Below, in pieces: positions 27,505 through 35,730 of a stretch of 64,000 nucleotides of DNA. The notes under the pieces are model-generated. The model worked only from the letters and a program-made list of their open reading frames with translations. It did not search any database and was not told the DNA's origin. The translations under genes and the position numbers were made by a program. Numbering within the stretch: the first letter of the stretch is position 1; each line of letters begins with the position of its first letter. Source of the stretch: Massilia sp. PDC64 (GTDB lineage: Bacteria; Pseudomonadota; Gammaproteobacteria; Burkholderiales; Burkholderiaceae_D); assembly GCF_900101265.1 (NCBI RefSeq), contig NZ_FMZS01000010.1:62001-126000 (forward strand). Reading direction: 5' to 3'.

Positions 27505-28370
27505 GCGTAGGTTCCTTTCATGGTCGCGACGAACAGGTCGGCGACGGACGGATTGCGGGTTTCGCCGAGCGCGGCCAGCTGCTGGCGCGACGCGCCGCCG
27601 GGGCCGGCATCGAACAACAGGACGGCCTTGCCGAACACGGTGCGGCGGTCGATCGGCTGCAGCGCGTTGGCGGCGCTGAGTTTTTCCTGCGGCACCATCA
27701 CCTCGACATAGCGCTCGCCGATCTCTTCCATCGACGCGGCCAGTACGATTCGGCCGTCGCGGATGAACATCAGGTCGGTCAGGATGTGCTCGACTTCCTC
27801 GACCTGGTGCGTCGTGATGACGATCGTCTTGTGCTCGTCAAAATAGTCTTCCAGCAGGTTCTGGTAGAACTGCTTGCGGTAGATGATGTCCAGGCCCAGC
27901 GTGGGTTCGTCCAGCACGAGCAGCTTCGCGTCGATCGCCATCACGAGCGCGAGATGCAGTTGCACGATCATGCCCTTGGACATTTCCTTGACCTTCATGC
28001 CCGGCTGCAGTTTCGTGTTCGCGATATAGCGTTCCGCCTTCTCGCGGTTGAAGCGCGGGTGCACGCCGGCGACGAAATCGATGGCGTCGCGTACGCGCAG
28101 CCAGCGGGGGAGGATCGCGACGTCGGCGATGAAGCAGACGTCCTGCATCAGCTCGTCGCGGTGGGTGCGCGGGTCGAGGCCCAGCACGGACAACTGCCCG
28201 TCGAACGGGATCAGGCCCAGCGCGGCCTTCAGGGTGGTGGTCTTGCCCGAACCGTTCGGGCCAATCAGGCCGACGATGCGGCCGGCGGGGATGGTGAAGT
28301 CGATGCTGTCCACGGCCGTGCGCTTGCCGTAGCGCTTCGTCAGGTTTTTCGCTTCGATCACGGCGCTCAT
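27501..28370 (-). CDS. ABC transporter ATP-binding protein (YtrB-like)
   Basis: 289 residues. Walker A GPNGSGKT, signature region EMSKGMIVQLHLAL (a degenerate SKGM signature common in this subfamily), Walker B LLVLDEPTLGLD and H-loop ITTHQVEEVE. ATG at 28370 overlaps the regulator stop (ATGA); a longer open frame upstream lies within the regulator gene. Partner of the permease at 26503-27504. Confidence 0.92.
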   Translation of the reverse strand: MSAVIEAKNLTKRYGKRTAVDSIDFTIPAGRIVGLIGPNGSGKTTTLKAALGLIPFDGQLSVLGLDPRTHRDELMQDVCFIADVAILPRWLRVRDAIDFVAGVHPRFNREKAERYIANTKLQPGMKVKEMSKGMIVQLHLALVMAIDAKLLVLDEPTLGLDIIYRKQFYQNLLEDYFDEHKTIVITTHQVEEVEHILTDLMFIRDGRIVLAASMEEIGERYVEVMVPQEKLSAANALQPIDRRTVFGKAVLLFDAGPGGASRQQLAALGETRNPSVADLFVATMKGTYA

Positions 28371-28732
28371 TTGTCGCCTCCGACCGGTTCGCGCAGCAAT
28401 TGCTCGATGTTGAGGCCGAGGCGGCGGATCCGCTCCAGCATCGCCGGCCATTCTTCGCGCAGGAAGCGCTCCCTTTCGCTGGCGAGCAACTTCTCGCTCG
28501 CGCCTTCCATGACGTACATACCGATCCCCCTTCGTTTTTCTACTAAGTTATCGTCGACCAGTTCCTGGTAAGCCTTCGAGACCGTGATCGGATTCAGCTG
28601 GTATTCGGCCGCGATCTGGCGCACGGAGGGGAGCGGATCCCCGGCCTTCAGGGCGCCATCGAGCATCATACCGATCACCCTGTCCTTCAACTGCCGGTAG
28701 ATCGGAGAGTTGTCATTCCAGCCGATCGTCAT
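28367..28732 (-). CDS. GntR-family regulator, YtrA subfamily
   Basis: 121 residues: winged-helix domain (PIYRQLKDRVIGMMLDGALK, DPLPSVRQIAAEYQLNPITV) plus a short C-terminal dimer helix and no ligand-binding domain, the YtrA layout. First gene of an operon with an ABC exporter, as is typical. Its promoter carries a perfect dyad around the -10 box (28800-28825), consistent with autorepression. Confidence 0.92.
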   Translation of the reverse strand: MTIGWNDNSPIYRQLKDRVIGMMLDGALKAGDPLPSVRQIAAEYQLNPITVSKAYQELVDDNLVEKRRGIGMYVMEGASEKLLASERERFLREEWPAMLERIRRLGLNIEQLLREPVGGDK

Positions 28733-28799
28733 TGCCGGCCTCCTTTCGTCGTGGTGCAGTCCATGTCATGCCTGCCTCCATGTTGGTGATGTAGAGTCG

Positions 28800-28841
28800 T
28801 GGTGTTGTAGTGAAGTATAACACCATGTCGGCAATGGTCAA
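28800..28841 (-). promoter_or_regulatory. Promoter and dyad operator of the YtrA-ABC operon
   Basis: Minus-strand -35 TTGACC (28836-28841) and -10 TATACT (28814-28819), 16-base spacing. Perfect arms TGGTGTT (28800-28806) and AACACCA (28819-28825) flank the -10 region with 12 bases between, as expected for a YtrA-type repressor site. Confidence 0.82.
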
Positions 28842-28854
28842 TACAGCATTGACC
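28836..28854. repeat. Second dyad overlapping the -35 box
   Basis: Perfect arms GGTCAAT (28836-28842) and ATTGACC (28848-28854) around 5 bases. It covers the -35 box of the YtrA operon and lies 18 bases past the end of lpxH. It may be a second operator or a weak hairpin; no T-run is present. Confidence 0.6.
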
Positions 28855-28872
28855 TAGCAGGATTGAGAGGGC

Positions 28873-29631
28873 TTAGAGAGTGTGGCCGTCGAGATCGAAA
28901 CGCTGGATGCAGCCGTTTTCGTCGATCGCGATCCAGCCGCCGCGGATGGGCTCGACGTCGAGTTCCCAGTCGGGCAATACGTAGCGCTGCTTGCCGTCGG
29001 TCTCGTGCAGGGCCGGGCGGTGCGTGTGGCCGTGGATGATGACGTCCGTACCGCTATCGGCATGCAGGGCAGCGACGGCGGCCGGGGTGACGTCCATGAT
29101 CTCGTACGATTTTTCGCCGTGCGCCGCGCGGCTGCCTTCGCGCAGGCCGGCGATGATCGCCTTGCGCTGGGCCAGCGGCATGGCGAGGAACTGGCGTTGC
29201 CACGCCGGATCGCGCACCTGGGCGCGGAAGGCCATGTACTTGACGTCGTCCGTGCACTGGGCATCGCCGTGTACGAGGACGACCTGGCGTCCGGCGACGG
29301 TCGTCACGTGCGGCTCGGGCAGCAGGGTGAGGCCGGCCGCCTCGGCGAAACCGGTACCGACGAGGAAGTCGCGGTTGCCGCCGAGCCAGTAGACGGCCGT
29401 GCCGCCGTCGCTCACGCGGCGCAGCGCCGTGGCGACGCTGCGGTTGAACGGGTCGTCGAGGTCGTCGTCGCCCGCCCAGTATTCGAAGATGTCGCCGAGC
29501 AGATAGAGCCGCTCGGCATGCGCCGCGCGTTCGGCCAGGAAGCGGAAAAACGCTTCGGCCGTACGAGGGTGGGAGGCCTGCAGGTGCAGGTCCGAAATGA
29601 AGAGCGCAAGCGTGCGCGCGGGTGCGGTCAT
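28873..29631 (-). CDS. lpxH: UDP-2,3-diacylglucosamine diphosphatase
   Basis: Lipid A pathway enzyme that releases lipid X. 252 residues of the calcineurin-like fold with the metal ligands in order: SDLHL, GDIFEYW, GGNRDF, HGDAQC and IHGHTHRP. The SDLHL and GNRDF set is diagnostic for LpxH. Downstream of the two cyclophilin genes in the same direction, an order usual in Burkholderiales. Confidence 0.94.
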   Translation of the reverse strand: MTAPARTLALFISDLHLQASHPRTAEAFFRFLAERAAHAERLYLLGDIFEYWAGDDDLDDPFNRSVATALRRVSDGGTAVYWLGGNRDFLVGTGFAEAAGLTLLPEPHVTTVAGRQVVLVHGDAQCTDDVKYMAFRAQVRDPAWQRQFLAMPLAQRKAIIAGLREGSRAAHGEKSYEIMDVTPAAVAALHADSGTDVIIHGHTHRPALHETDGKQRYVLPDWELDVEPIRGGWIAIDENGCIQRFDLDGHTL

Positions 29632-29688
29632 CGTGTCGCCAGGACGACCGTGCGGTGGTGCCCGCGCGTCATGCCTGCCTTTCTGGAA

Positions 29689-30183
29689 TTACTGGACGAC
29701 TTCGATCTTTTCGATGACGACGTCTTCGCTCGGCACGTCCGAGTGCATGCCGGCACGGCTCGTCTTGACGTTGTTGATCTGGTCGACGACGTCCTGGCCT
29801 TCGACGACCTTGCCGAACACGGCATAACCCCAGCCGTCCTGGCCCGGGTAGTTCAGGAAGTCGTTGTTCTTGGTGTTGATGAAGAACTGGGCCGATGCCG
29901 AGTGCGGGGCCATCGTGCGGGCCATGGCGATCGTGTACTTGTCGTTCTTCAGGCCGTTCTTTGCTTCGTTCTCGACGGTCTGCTCGGTCGGCTTTTGCTT
30001 CATGCCCGGCTCGAAACCGCCGCCCTGGATCATGAAGTCCTTGATCACGCGATGGAAGATCGTGTTGGTGAAGTGACCCTTGTTCACGTAGTCCAGGAAG
30101 TTGGCAACGGTCTTCGGTGCCTTGTCGGCGTCCAGTTCGACCTTGATGTTGCCCTTGTTGGTGGTCATGAGTACGGTGGTCAT
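29689..30183 (-). CDS. ppiB: Cytoplasmic cyclophilin, peptidyl-prolyl isomerase B
   Basis: 164-residue cyclophilin without a signal peptide. Core motifs IFHRVIKDFMIQGGGFEPGM, ASAQFFINTKNNDFLN and YAVFGKVVEGQDVV are complete. Lies between the exported cyclophilin and lpxH, all leftward. Acts on cytoplasmic proteins during folding. Confidence 0.94.
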   Translation of the reverse strand: MTTVLMTTNKGNIKVELDADKAPKTVANFLDYVNKGHFTNTIFHRVIKDFMIQGGGFEPGMKQKPTEQTVENEAKNGLKNDKYTIAMARTMAPHSASAQFFINTKNNDFLNYPGQDGWGYAVFGKVVEGQDVVDQINNVKTSRAGMHSDVPSEDVVIEKIEVVQ

Positions 30184-30214
30184 GTTTTTTCCTATCGTTG
30201 GAGTTGCGAGTTCG

Positions 30215-30817
30215 TTATTTTACTTTATCGCCCTTGAGGAGGGTCGCGGACTGGATTGTGACGGGCGTGACCGGCACGTTCTCGAGGCCGCGGATGTCGT
30301 CCACGACGACGCCCTTGATCTTGTCGACGACGTCCTGGCCCTTCACGACCTTGCCGAATACGGTATAGCCCGAGCCCTGCATGTTCGGATAATCGAGCCC
30401 CGGATTGTCGGCGACGTTGATGAAGAATTGCGACGTGGCCGAGTCCGGATTCGATTCGCGTGCCATGGCGACGGTGTACTTTTCGTTCGACAGGCCGTTG
30501 TTGGACTCGTTCTTGATCGGTTTGTTCGTCTTGCGTCCGTGGAATTGAGCGTCCATGCCGCCGCCCTGGATCATGAAGCCGTCGATCACGCGGTGGAAGA
30601 TCGTGCCCTTGTAAAAGCCGGATTTGACGTACTTGAGAAAATTGTCCACGGTGATGGGCGCTTTTTCCTGGTTCAGTTCCAGCACGATCTCGCCCATCGA
30701 CGTTTTCAGCGAGACTTGCGGGTCGGCGGCGAATGCGGCGGCGGACAGGGTCAGGGCGGCCAGCCCGGCCATAAAGCGGGCAGTAAAGCGGGCGCCGGGC
30801 GATTTCAGGACGTGCAT
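30215..30817 (-). CDS. ppiA: Periplasmic cyclophilin, peptidyl-prolyl isomerase A
   Basis: 200-residue cyclophilin with a cleavable signal peptide (AALTLSAAAFAADP). Motifs IFHRVIDGFMIQGGGMDAQF and SQFFINVADNPGLD are intact. The start at 30817 has GAGGAAG upstream; a longer open frame to 30913 lacks such a site. Paralogue of the adjacent ppiB; the pair covers both compartments. Confidence 0.93.
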   Translation of the reverse strand: MHVLKSPGARFTARFMAGLAALTLSAAAFAADPQVSLKTSMGEIVLELNQEKAPITVDNFLKYVKSGFYKGTIFHRVIDGFMIQGGGMDAQFHGRKTNKPIKNESNNGLSNEKYTVAMARESNPDSATSQFFINVADNPGLDYPNMQGSGYTVFGKVVKGQDVVDKIKGVVVDDIRGLENVPVTPVTIQSATLLKGDKVK

Positions 30818-30913
30818 CGTAGCTTCCTCTCGGTGGATATAGCGCAAAGTGATGTCAAGGGTTTTGCAGAAAAATAAACCTATGGCATATGCGGCCAGTC
30901 GGGATTTTATCAA

Positions 30914-30922
30914 TGCTATACT
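30914..30922 (+). promoter_or_regulatory. Extended -10 promoter for cysS
   Basis: TGC followed by TATACT (30914-30922) is an extended -10 element; no good -35 is seen. It would give a leader of about 135 bases before cysS. Confidence 0.5.
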
Positions 30923-31065
30923 TTGCGACGGACTGCCGATTCTATCAAAAAGAACAAGGTTCCCAAGAATAGCGGTCCTGACACTCCCGACGCGCCCGCC
31001 ACGTCACGGCACTGCCGCAAGGCTGCGTTTCGAGCGTCATGCTCCAACCCTCTAGCAAACATCCG

Positions 31066-32463
31066 ATGAGCCAACTCAAGATCTACAACACGCTCGCGCG
31101 TGACAAGCAGGTATTCGTTCCCCTCCAACCCGGCAAGGTCAACATGTACGTGTGCGGGATGACGGTTTACGATTACTGCCACGTCGGTCATGGGCGGATG
31201 ATGATGGCGTTCGACGTCATCTATCGCTGGCTCAAGGCGTCGGGCTACGACGTCAAATACGTCCGCAACATCACGGACATCGACGACAAGATCATCAAGC
31301 GCGCCGTGGAAAACAACGAGACCATGACGGCGCTCACGACCCGCTTCATCAAGGCGATGGACGAGGACACGGCTGCTTTAGGCATCCTGCCGCCGGATTT
31401 CGCGCCGCGTGCGACGGACTACGTCCCGCACATGCTCTCCATCATCGAAAAACTGGAAACGAAGGAACTGGCTTACCAGGGCGAAGACGGCGACGTGAAC
31501 TATGCCGTGCGTAATTTCCCAGGCTACGGCAAGCTGTCCGGCAAGTCGCTGGACGACCTGCGTGCGGGCGAACGCGTGGACGTGAACACGGGCAAGCGCG
31601 ACCCCCTCGACTTCGTGCTGTGGAAGGCCGCCAAGGCATCCGAGCCGGACGAAGCCAAGTGGGATTCGAAATGGGGCAAGGGTCGTCCAGGCTGGCACAT
31701 CGAATGCTCGGCCATGTCGTGCGCCATGCTGGGCGAACACTTCGACATCCACGGCGGCGGCGCCGACCTGCAGTTCCCGCACCATGAGAACGAGATCGCC
31801 CAGTCGGAAGGCGCGTTCGGCCCGCCGATGGCGAACTACTGGATCCACAACGGCTTCGTGCGCGTCGATAACGAGAAGATGTCCAAGTCGCTGGGCAATT
31901 TCTTCACGATCCGCGACGTCCTCAAGAAATACGATGCCGAGGTCATCCGCTTCTTCATCCTGCGCGCCCACTACCGCAGCCCGCTGAACTACTCGGACGT
32001 CCATATCGACGACGCGAAGGGCGCGCTGACGCGCCTGTACACGGCCTTGTCCGAGGTGGATGTCGGTAGCGAGCCGCTCACCGTCGATTGGGACGAAGCC
32101 CACGCACAGCGCTTCCGCGACGCGATGGACGATGATTTCAATACGCCGCTCGCGGTGGCCGAGCTGTTCGACCTGGCATCGGAAGTCAACAAGAGCAAGT
32201 CCGTCGCGGCCGCGCGCCAGCTGAAGGCGCTGGCCGCCGTGCTGGGCCTGCTCGAGCGCAGCCCGCAAGCGTTCCTGCAGGCCGGCACGCCGGGCGAGGG
32301 TGGCCTGGACGAAGCGGCGATCGTCGATGCGATCGCGCGCCGCGCGGCCGCCAAGAAGGCACGCAACTTCGCCGAAGCCGACGCGATCCGCGCCGAGCTG
32401 ACTGCGGCCGGCGTCGTGCTCGAGGACAAGCCGGACGGCACCACCAACTGGCGTCGCGCCTGA
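31066..32463 (+). CDS. cysS: Cysteinyl-tRNA synthetase
   Basis: Class I synthetase, 465 residues. HIGH-type motif HVGHGR after YVCGMTVYDYC, zinc ligands around CSAM and HHENE, and KMSKS within NEKMSKSLGN. The ATG at 31066 starts MSQLKIYNTL, matching the family; an in-frame ATG at 31039 would add nine residues with no better ribosome site. Order before a DNA glycosylase and accA is typical of Burkholderiales. Confidence 0.96.
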   Translation: MSQLKIYNTLARDKQVFVPLQPGKVNMYVCGMTVYDYCHVGHGRMMMAFDVIYRWLKASGYDVKYVRNITDIDDKIIKRAVENNETMTALTTRFIKAMDEDTAALGILPPDFAPRATDYVPHMLSIIEKLETKELAYQGEDGDVNYAVRNFPGYGKLSGKSLDDLRAGERVDVNTGKRDPLDFVLWKAAKASEPDEAKWDSKWGKGRPGWHIECSAMSCAMLGEHFDIHGGGADLQFPHHENEIAQSEGAFGPPMANYWIHNGFVRVDNEKMSKSLGNFFTIRDVLKKYDAEVIRFFILRAHYRSPLNYSDVHIDDAKGALTRLYTALSEVDVGSEPLTVDWDEAHAQRFRDAMDDDFNTPLAVAELFDLASEVNKSKSVAAARQLKALAAVLGLLERSPQAFLQAGTPGEGGLDEAAIVDAIARRAAAKKARNFAEADAIRAELTAAGVVLEDKPDGTTNWRRA

Positions 32464-32483
32464 ACGGCCCTCCGCGCACGAGC

Positions 32484-33152
32484 ATGGCACTTTCCAAGGA
32501 CCTCGCGGGCGCCGTCCCGGCGCCGCCGGACGTTCAGCCTTCCGTCCCACCGTACTGGGCGGAGGCGAAGGCCGAGCTCATGCGTCGGGACCGCATCATG
32601 AACAAGCTGATCCCGCAATTCGGCGACATGCACCTGCGCGGCCATCCCGACCCATTCACGACGCTGGCCCGGTCCATCGTCGGCCAGCAGGTGACGGTCA
32701 AGGCTGCCGAGGCGGCCTGGACGAAGCTGCGCACGCTGTGCCCGAAGATGACGCCGTCCCAGGTCATCAAGGCCGGCGCGGAAGAGCTGGCGGGCTGCGG
32801 CCTGTCGAAACGGAAGACGGAATACATCCTCGACCTGGCCGATCACTTCAAGGCGAAGCGGGTCCATGCCGACCAATGGTCGCAGATGGATGACGAAGCC
32901 GTCATCGCGGAACTGGTCCGCATCCGCGGCATCACGCGCTGGACAGCCGAGATGTTTTTGATATTTAATCTGCTCAGACCGAACGTCCTGCCCCTGGACG
33001 ATCCCGGCCTGATCCAGGGCATCAGCCAGAATTATTTCTCCGGCGAGCCGGTCTCGCGCAGCGATGCGCGCGAGGTCGCGGCGAACTGGGAACCCTGGCG
33101 AACCGTTGCCACATGGTATTTATGGCGTAGCCTGGATCCAGTTCCGGTATAG
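32484..33152 (+). CDS. DNA-3-methyladenine glycosylase, HhH-GPD family (AlkA-like)
   Basis: 222-residue base-excision repair glycosylase. The domain starts at LARSIVGQQVTVKAAEAAW; the helix-hairpin-helix is LVRIRGITRWTAEMFLIF, followed by the catalytic Asp region LPLDDPGL. No Fe-S cluster cysteines. The first ~30 residues are Pro-rich and variable. Follows cysS by 20 bases. Confidence 0.9.
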   Translation: MALSKDLAGAVPAPPDVQPSVPPYWAEAKAELMRRDRIMNKLIPQFGDMHLRGHPDPFTTLARSIVGQQVTVKAAEAAWTKLRTLCPKMTPSQVIKAGAEELAGCGLSKRKTEYILDLADHFKAKRVHADQWSQMDDEAVIAELVRIRGITRWTAEMFLIFNLLRPNVLPLDDPGLIQGISQNYFSGEPVSRSDAREVAANWEPWRTVATWYLWRSLDPVPV

Positions 33153-33213
33153 AATAGCGCCCTTGCCGCCGCGCGGATGATCTTCCGCGGCCACGAACAC
33201 ACCCGGAGGTACA

Positions 33214-34191
33214 ATGAGTAAAACAACTTTCCTCAGTTTCGAGCAGCCGATTGCCGAGCTCGATTCGAAGATCGAAGAGCTGCGCTTCGTGCAGGATGAT
33301 TCCGCCGTCGACATCTCGGAAGAAATCGACCGCCTGGCCAAGAAGAGCCAGCAACTGACGAAAGACATCTATGCCAAGCTGACCCCTTGGCAGGTTTCCC
33401 AGATCGCCCGTCACCCGCAGCGTCCGTACACGATGGACTATGTGAACGCGATCTTCACCGATTTCCATGAACTGCACGGCGACCGTACTTTCGCCGACGA
33501 CCAGTCGATCATCGGCGGCCTGGCCCGTTTCAACGGCCAGTCCTGCATGGTCATCGGCCACCAGAAGGGCCGCGACACGAAGGAGCGTGCGATGCGCAAC
33601 TTCGGCATGCCGCGTCCGGAAGGCTATCGCAAGGCCATGCGCCTGATGAAGCTGGCCGAGAAATTCAACCTGCCGATCTTCACGTTCGTGGACACCCCGG
33701 GCGCATTCCCCGGCATCGACGCGGAAGAGCGCGGCCAGTCGGAAGCCATCGGCCACAACCTGTACGTGATGGCCGAGCTGAAAGTGCCGCTGATCGCCAC
33801 GATCATCGGCGAAGGCGGCTCGGGCGGCGCGCTGGCGATCGCCGTCGGCGACGCCGTGCTGATGCTGCAGTACGCGACGTATTCCGTGATCTCGCCGGAA
33901 GGCTGCGCGTCGATCCTGTGGAAGACGTCGGAGCGTGCGGCGGAAGCGGCCGACGCCCTCGGCCTGACGGCGCACCGCCTGAAGGCGATGGGCCTGATCG
34001 ACAAGATCGTCAACGAACCGCTGGGCGGCGCCCACCGCGATCCGGCCCAGATGGCCCAGCTGCTGAAACGCGCGCTGGCCGACACGCTGCGCCAGTTCCA
34101 GGGCATGAAGACGAAGGACCTGCTGGACGCCCGCCACGCCAAGCTGCTGGCCTACGGCAAGTTCAAGGAAACGACGCCGCGCGAAGAGTGA
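33214..34191 (+). CDS. accA: Acetyl-CoA carboxylase carboxyltransferase subunit alpha
   Basis: 325-residue alpha subunit, transferring carboxyl from biotin to acetyl-CoA in fatty-acid synthesis. N-terminal coiled region (FEQPIAELDSKIEELR), then the crotonase-fold domain with GDRTFADDQSIIGGLA, TFVDTPGAFPG and GEGGSGGALAIAVGD. GGAGG precedes the ATG. Its stop overlaps the GTG start of tilS. Confidence 0.97.
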   Translation: MSKTTFLSFEQPIAELDSKIEELRFVQDDSAVDISEEIDRLAKKSQQLTKDIYAKLTPWQVSQIARHPQRPYTMDYVNAIFTDFHELHGDRTFADDQSIIGGLARFNGQSCMVIGHQKGRDTKERAMRNFGMPRPEGYRKAMRLMKLAEKFNLPIFTFVDTPGAFPGIDAEERGQSEAIGHNLYVMAELKVPLIATIIGEGGSGGALAIAVGDAVLMLQYATYSVISPEGCASILWKTSERAAEAADALGLTAHRLKAMGLIDKIVNEPLGGAHRDPAQMAQLLKRALADTLRQFQGMKTKDLLDARHAKLLAYGKFKETTPREE

Positions 34192-35603
34192 GCCGTCGTA
34201 CGCAGGGCGCGATTGTCGCCCAGTTCGCGCAGGCCATCGAGGCCTTGCGCGGAGAATACCTTCCTGATGCCATGCCTCCCGTCGCGGTCGCCCTGAGCGG
34301 CGGCCTCGATTCGATGGTCCTGCTGCACCTCGCGCACGCGCAGGGTCTGCAGCCACACGCCTTCCACGTCCACCACGGCCTGAGCCCGAACGCCGACGCC
34401 TGGCGCGACCATTGCGCCGCGGCTGCCGGCGAGCTGGGTATCCCGTTCGACTGGCGCGCCGTCGTTGTCGCGAAAGGGAAGAGCGGCATCGAGGCCGCCG
34501 CGCGCAAGCAACGCTACGCGGCGCTCGGCGAGATGTGCCGGGCCCACGGTATCGGCGTGCTGTTGACGGCCCATCACCTCGACGACCAGGTCGAGACGGT
34601 GCTGCTGCAATTGTTGCGCGGTTCCGGTCCGGCCGGCCTGTCCGGCATGGATTCCGCCAACCGCGCGCCCGGCCTGCTGGGCGACGAACGCCTGGCGATG
34701 GCGCGCCCGCTGCTGGGCGCCGCACGCGCCGATCTCGAACAGTTTGCGCGCGAGCAGTGCATCGCCTGGGTTGAGGACGAATCCAATACCGATCCGCGCT
34801 ATGCCCGCAATGCGCTGCGCCACCAGGTGATGCCGGCGCTGGCCGCCGCGTTTCCCGGCTACCAGCAACGCATTGCGCGCAGCAGCGCTCACACGCGCGC
34901 GGCCCAGCGCCTGCTGGATGAGCTGGGCGAGCAGGATCTGCAGGCCTGCCTGGCGGCCGATGGTCTCGACCTCGTCCGGGTCAGGCGTCTCAGCCGCGAC
35001 CGTATCGACAACCTGTTGCGCCACTGGTTCGCCGTGCGCCGCCTGGCGATGCCGTCGACGGCGTGGCTGGCGCAGATGGTGGCGCAGATCCTGGCCGCGC
35101 GCGAGGATGCGCAAGTGCTCGTCGAACACCCGGACGTCGACGTGCGCCGCCACCGCGACCGTTTGTATCTCGTGCCGCGCCTGCCGGAGCTTGCCGGCAT
35201 GCGCGATCCGGACGACGCCGGCATCATCGACAAGCACGCCCAGCCATTCCGCTGGAACGGCGAGGCATCCATCGCCTTCCCCGCTTACGGCGGCGTGTTG
35301 CATTTCGATGTGGCCGAGCGTGGCTTCGATCCCGCATGGCTGCGGGGGCAGGGACTCGAGATCGATTTCCGCAAGGGCGGCGAACGGCTGCGCCTCGCGC
35401 ACAACCGTCCCACCCGCAGCCTCAAGATGCATTACCAGGCGAGCGGTATCCCGGCCTGGGAGCGGGGACGGCTGCCGATCGTGAACGCCGGCTTCGACCT
35501 GCTGTTCGCGGCGGGGCTCGGCATGGATTGCCGACACGTGTCCGAGGGGCCGAGGCGCGTCGCGCTGCGTTGGGAAAGCGCGACGGCAGCCATCCCGGGT
35601 TAA
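34188..35603 (+). CDS. tilS: tRNA(Ile)-lysidine synthase
   Basis: Modifies the wobble C of tRNA-Ile(CAU) to lysidine. 471 residues from a GTG that overlaps the accA stop (GTGA). PP-loop SGGLDSM for ATP binding, HHLDDQVETVLLQLLRGSG, and the C-terminal TilS domain with RKGGERLRLAHNRPTRSLK. The accA-tilS coupling is frequent in this bacterial group. Confidence 0.94.
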   Translation: MSRRTQGAIVAQFAQAIEALRGEYLPDAMPPVAVALSGGLDSMVLLHLAHAQGLQPHAFHVHHGLSPNADAWRDHCAAAAGELGIPFDWRAVVVAKGKSGIEAAARKQRYAALGEMCRAHGIGVLLTAHHLDDQVETVLLQLLRGSGPAGLSGMDSANRAPGLLGDERLAMARPLLGAARADLEQFAREQCIAWVEDESNTDPRYARNALRHQVMPALAAAFPGYQQRIARSSAHTRAAQRLLDELGEQDLQACLAADGLDLVRVRRLSRDRIDNLLRHWFAVRRLAMPSTAWLAQMVAQILAAREDAQVLVEHPDVDVRRHRDRLYLVPRLPELAGMRDPDDAGIIDKHAQPFRWNGEASIAFPAYGGVLHFDVAERGFDPAWLRGQGLEIDFRKGGERLRLAHNRPTRSLKMHYQASGIPAWERGRLPIVNAGFDLLFAAGLGMDCRHVSEGPRRVALRWESATAAIPG

Positions 35604-35730
35604 TGCCCTTTCCGTATTACCATATTCCTATTTGGTATAGATTTCGCATCTTGACGGCTTGTGATTCCGCGCCGCAGCATGTAGAGTAAAAGGCTCATTT
35701 GATTTTTTACAAGCGGAAATCCCTTCAGTC

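Noticed and set aside
35618..35637. Short dyad TACCA-N10-TGGTA upstream of lysC as a riboswitch or operator
   Set aside because: Only 5-bp arms and no further structure; chance is a sufficient explanation and no lysine riboswitch core is present.
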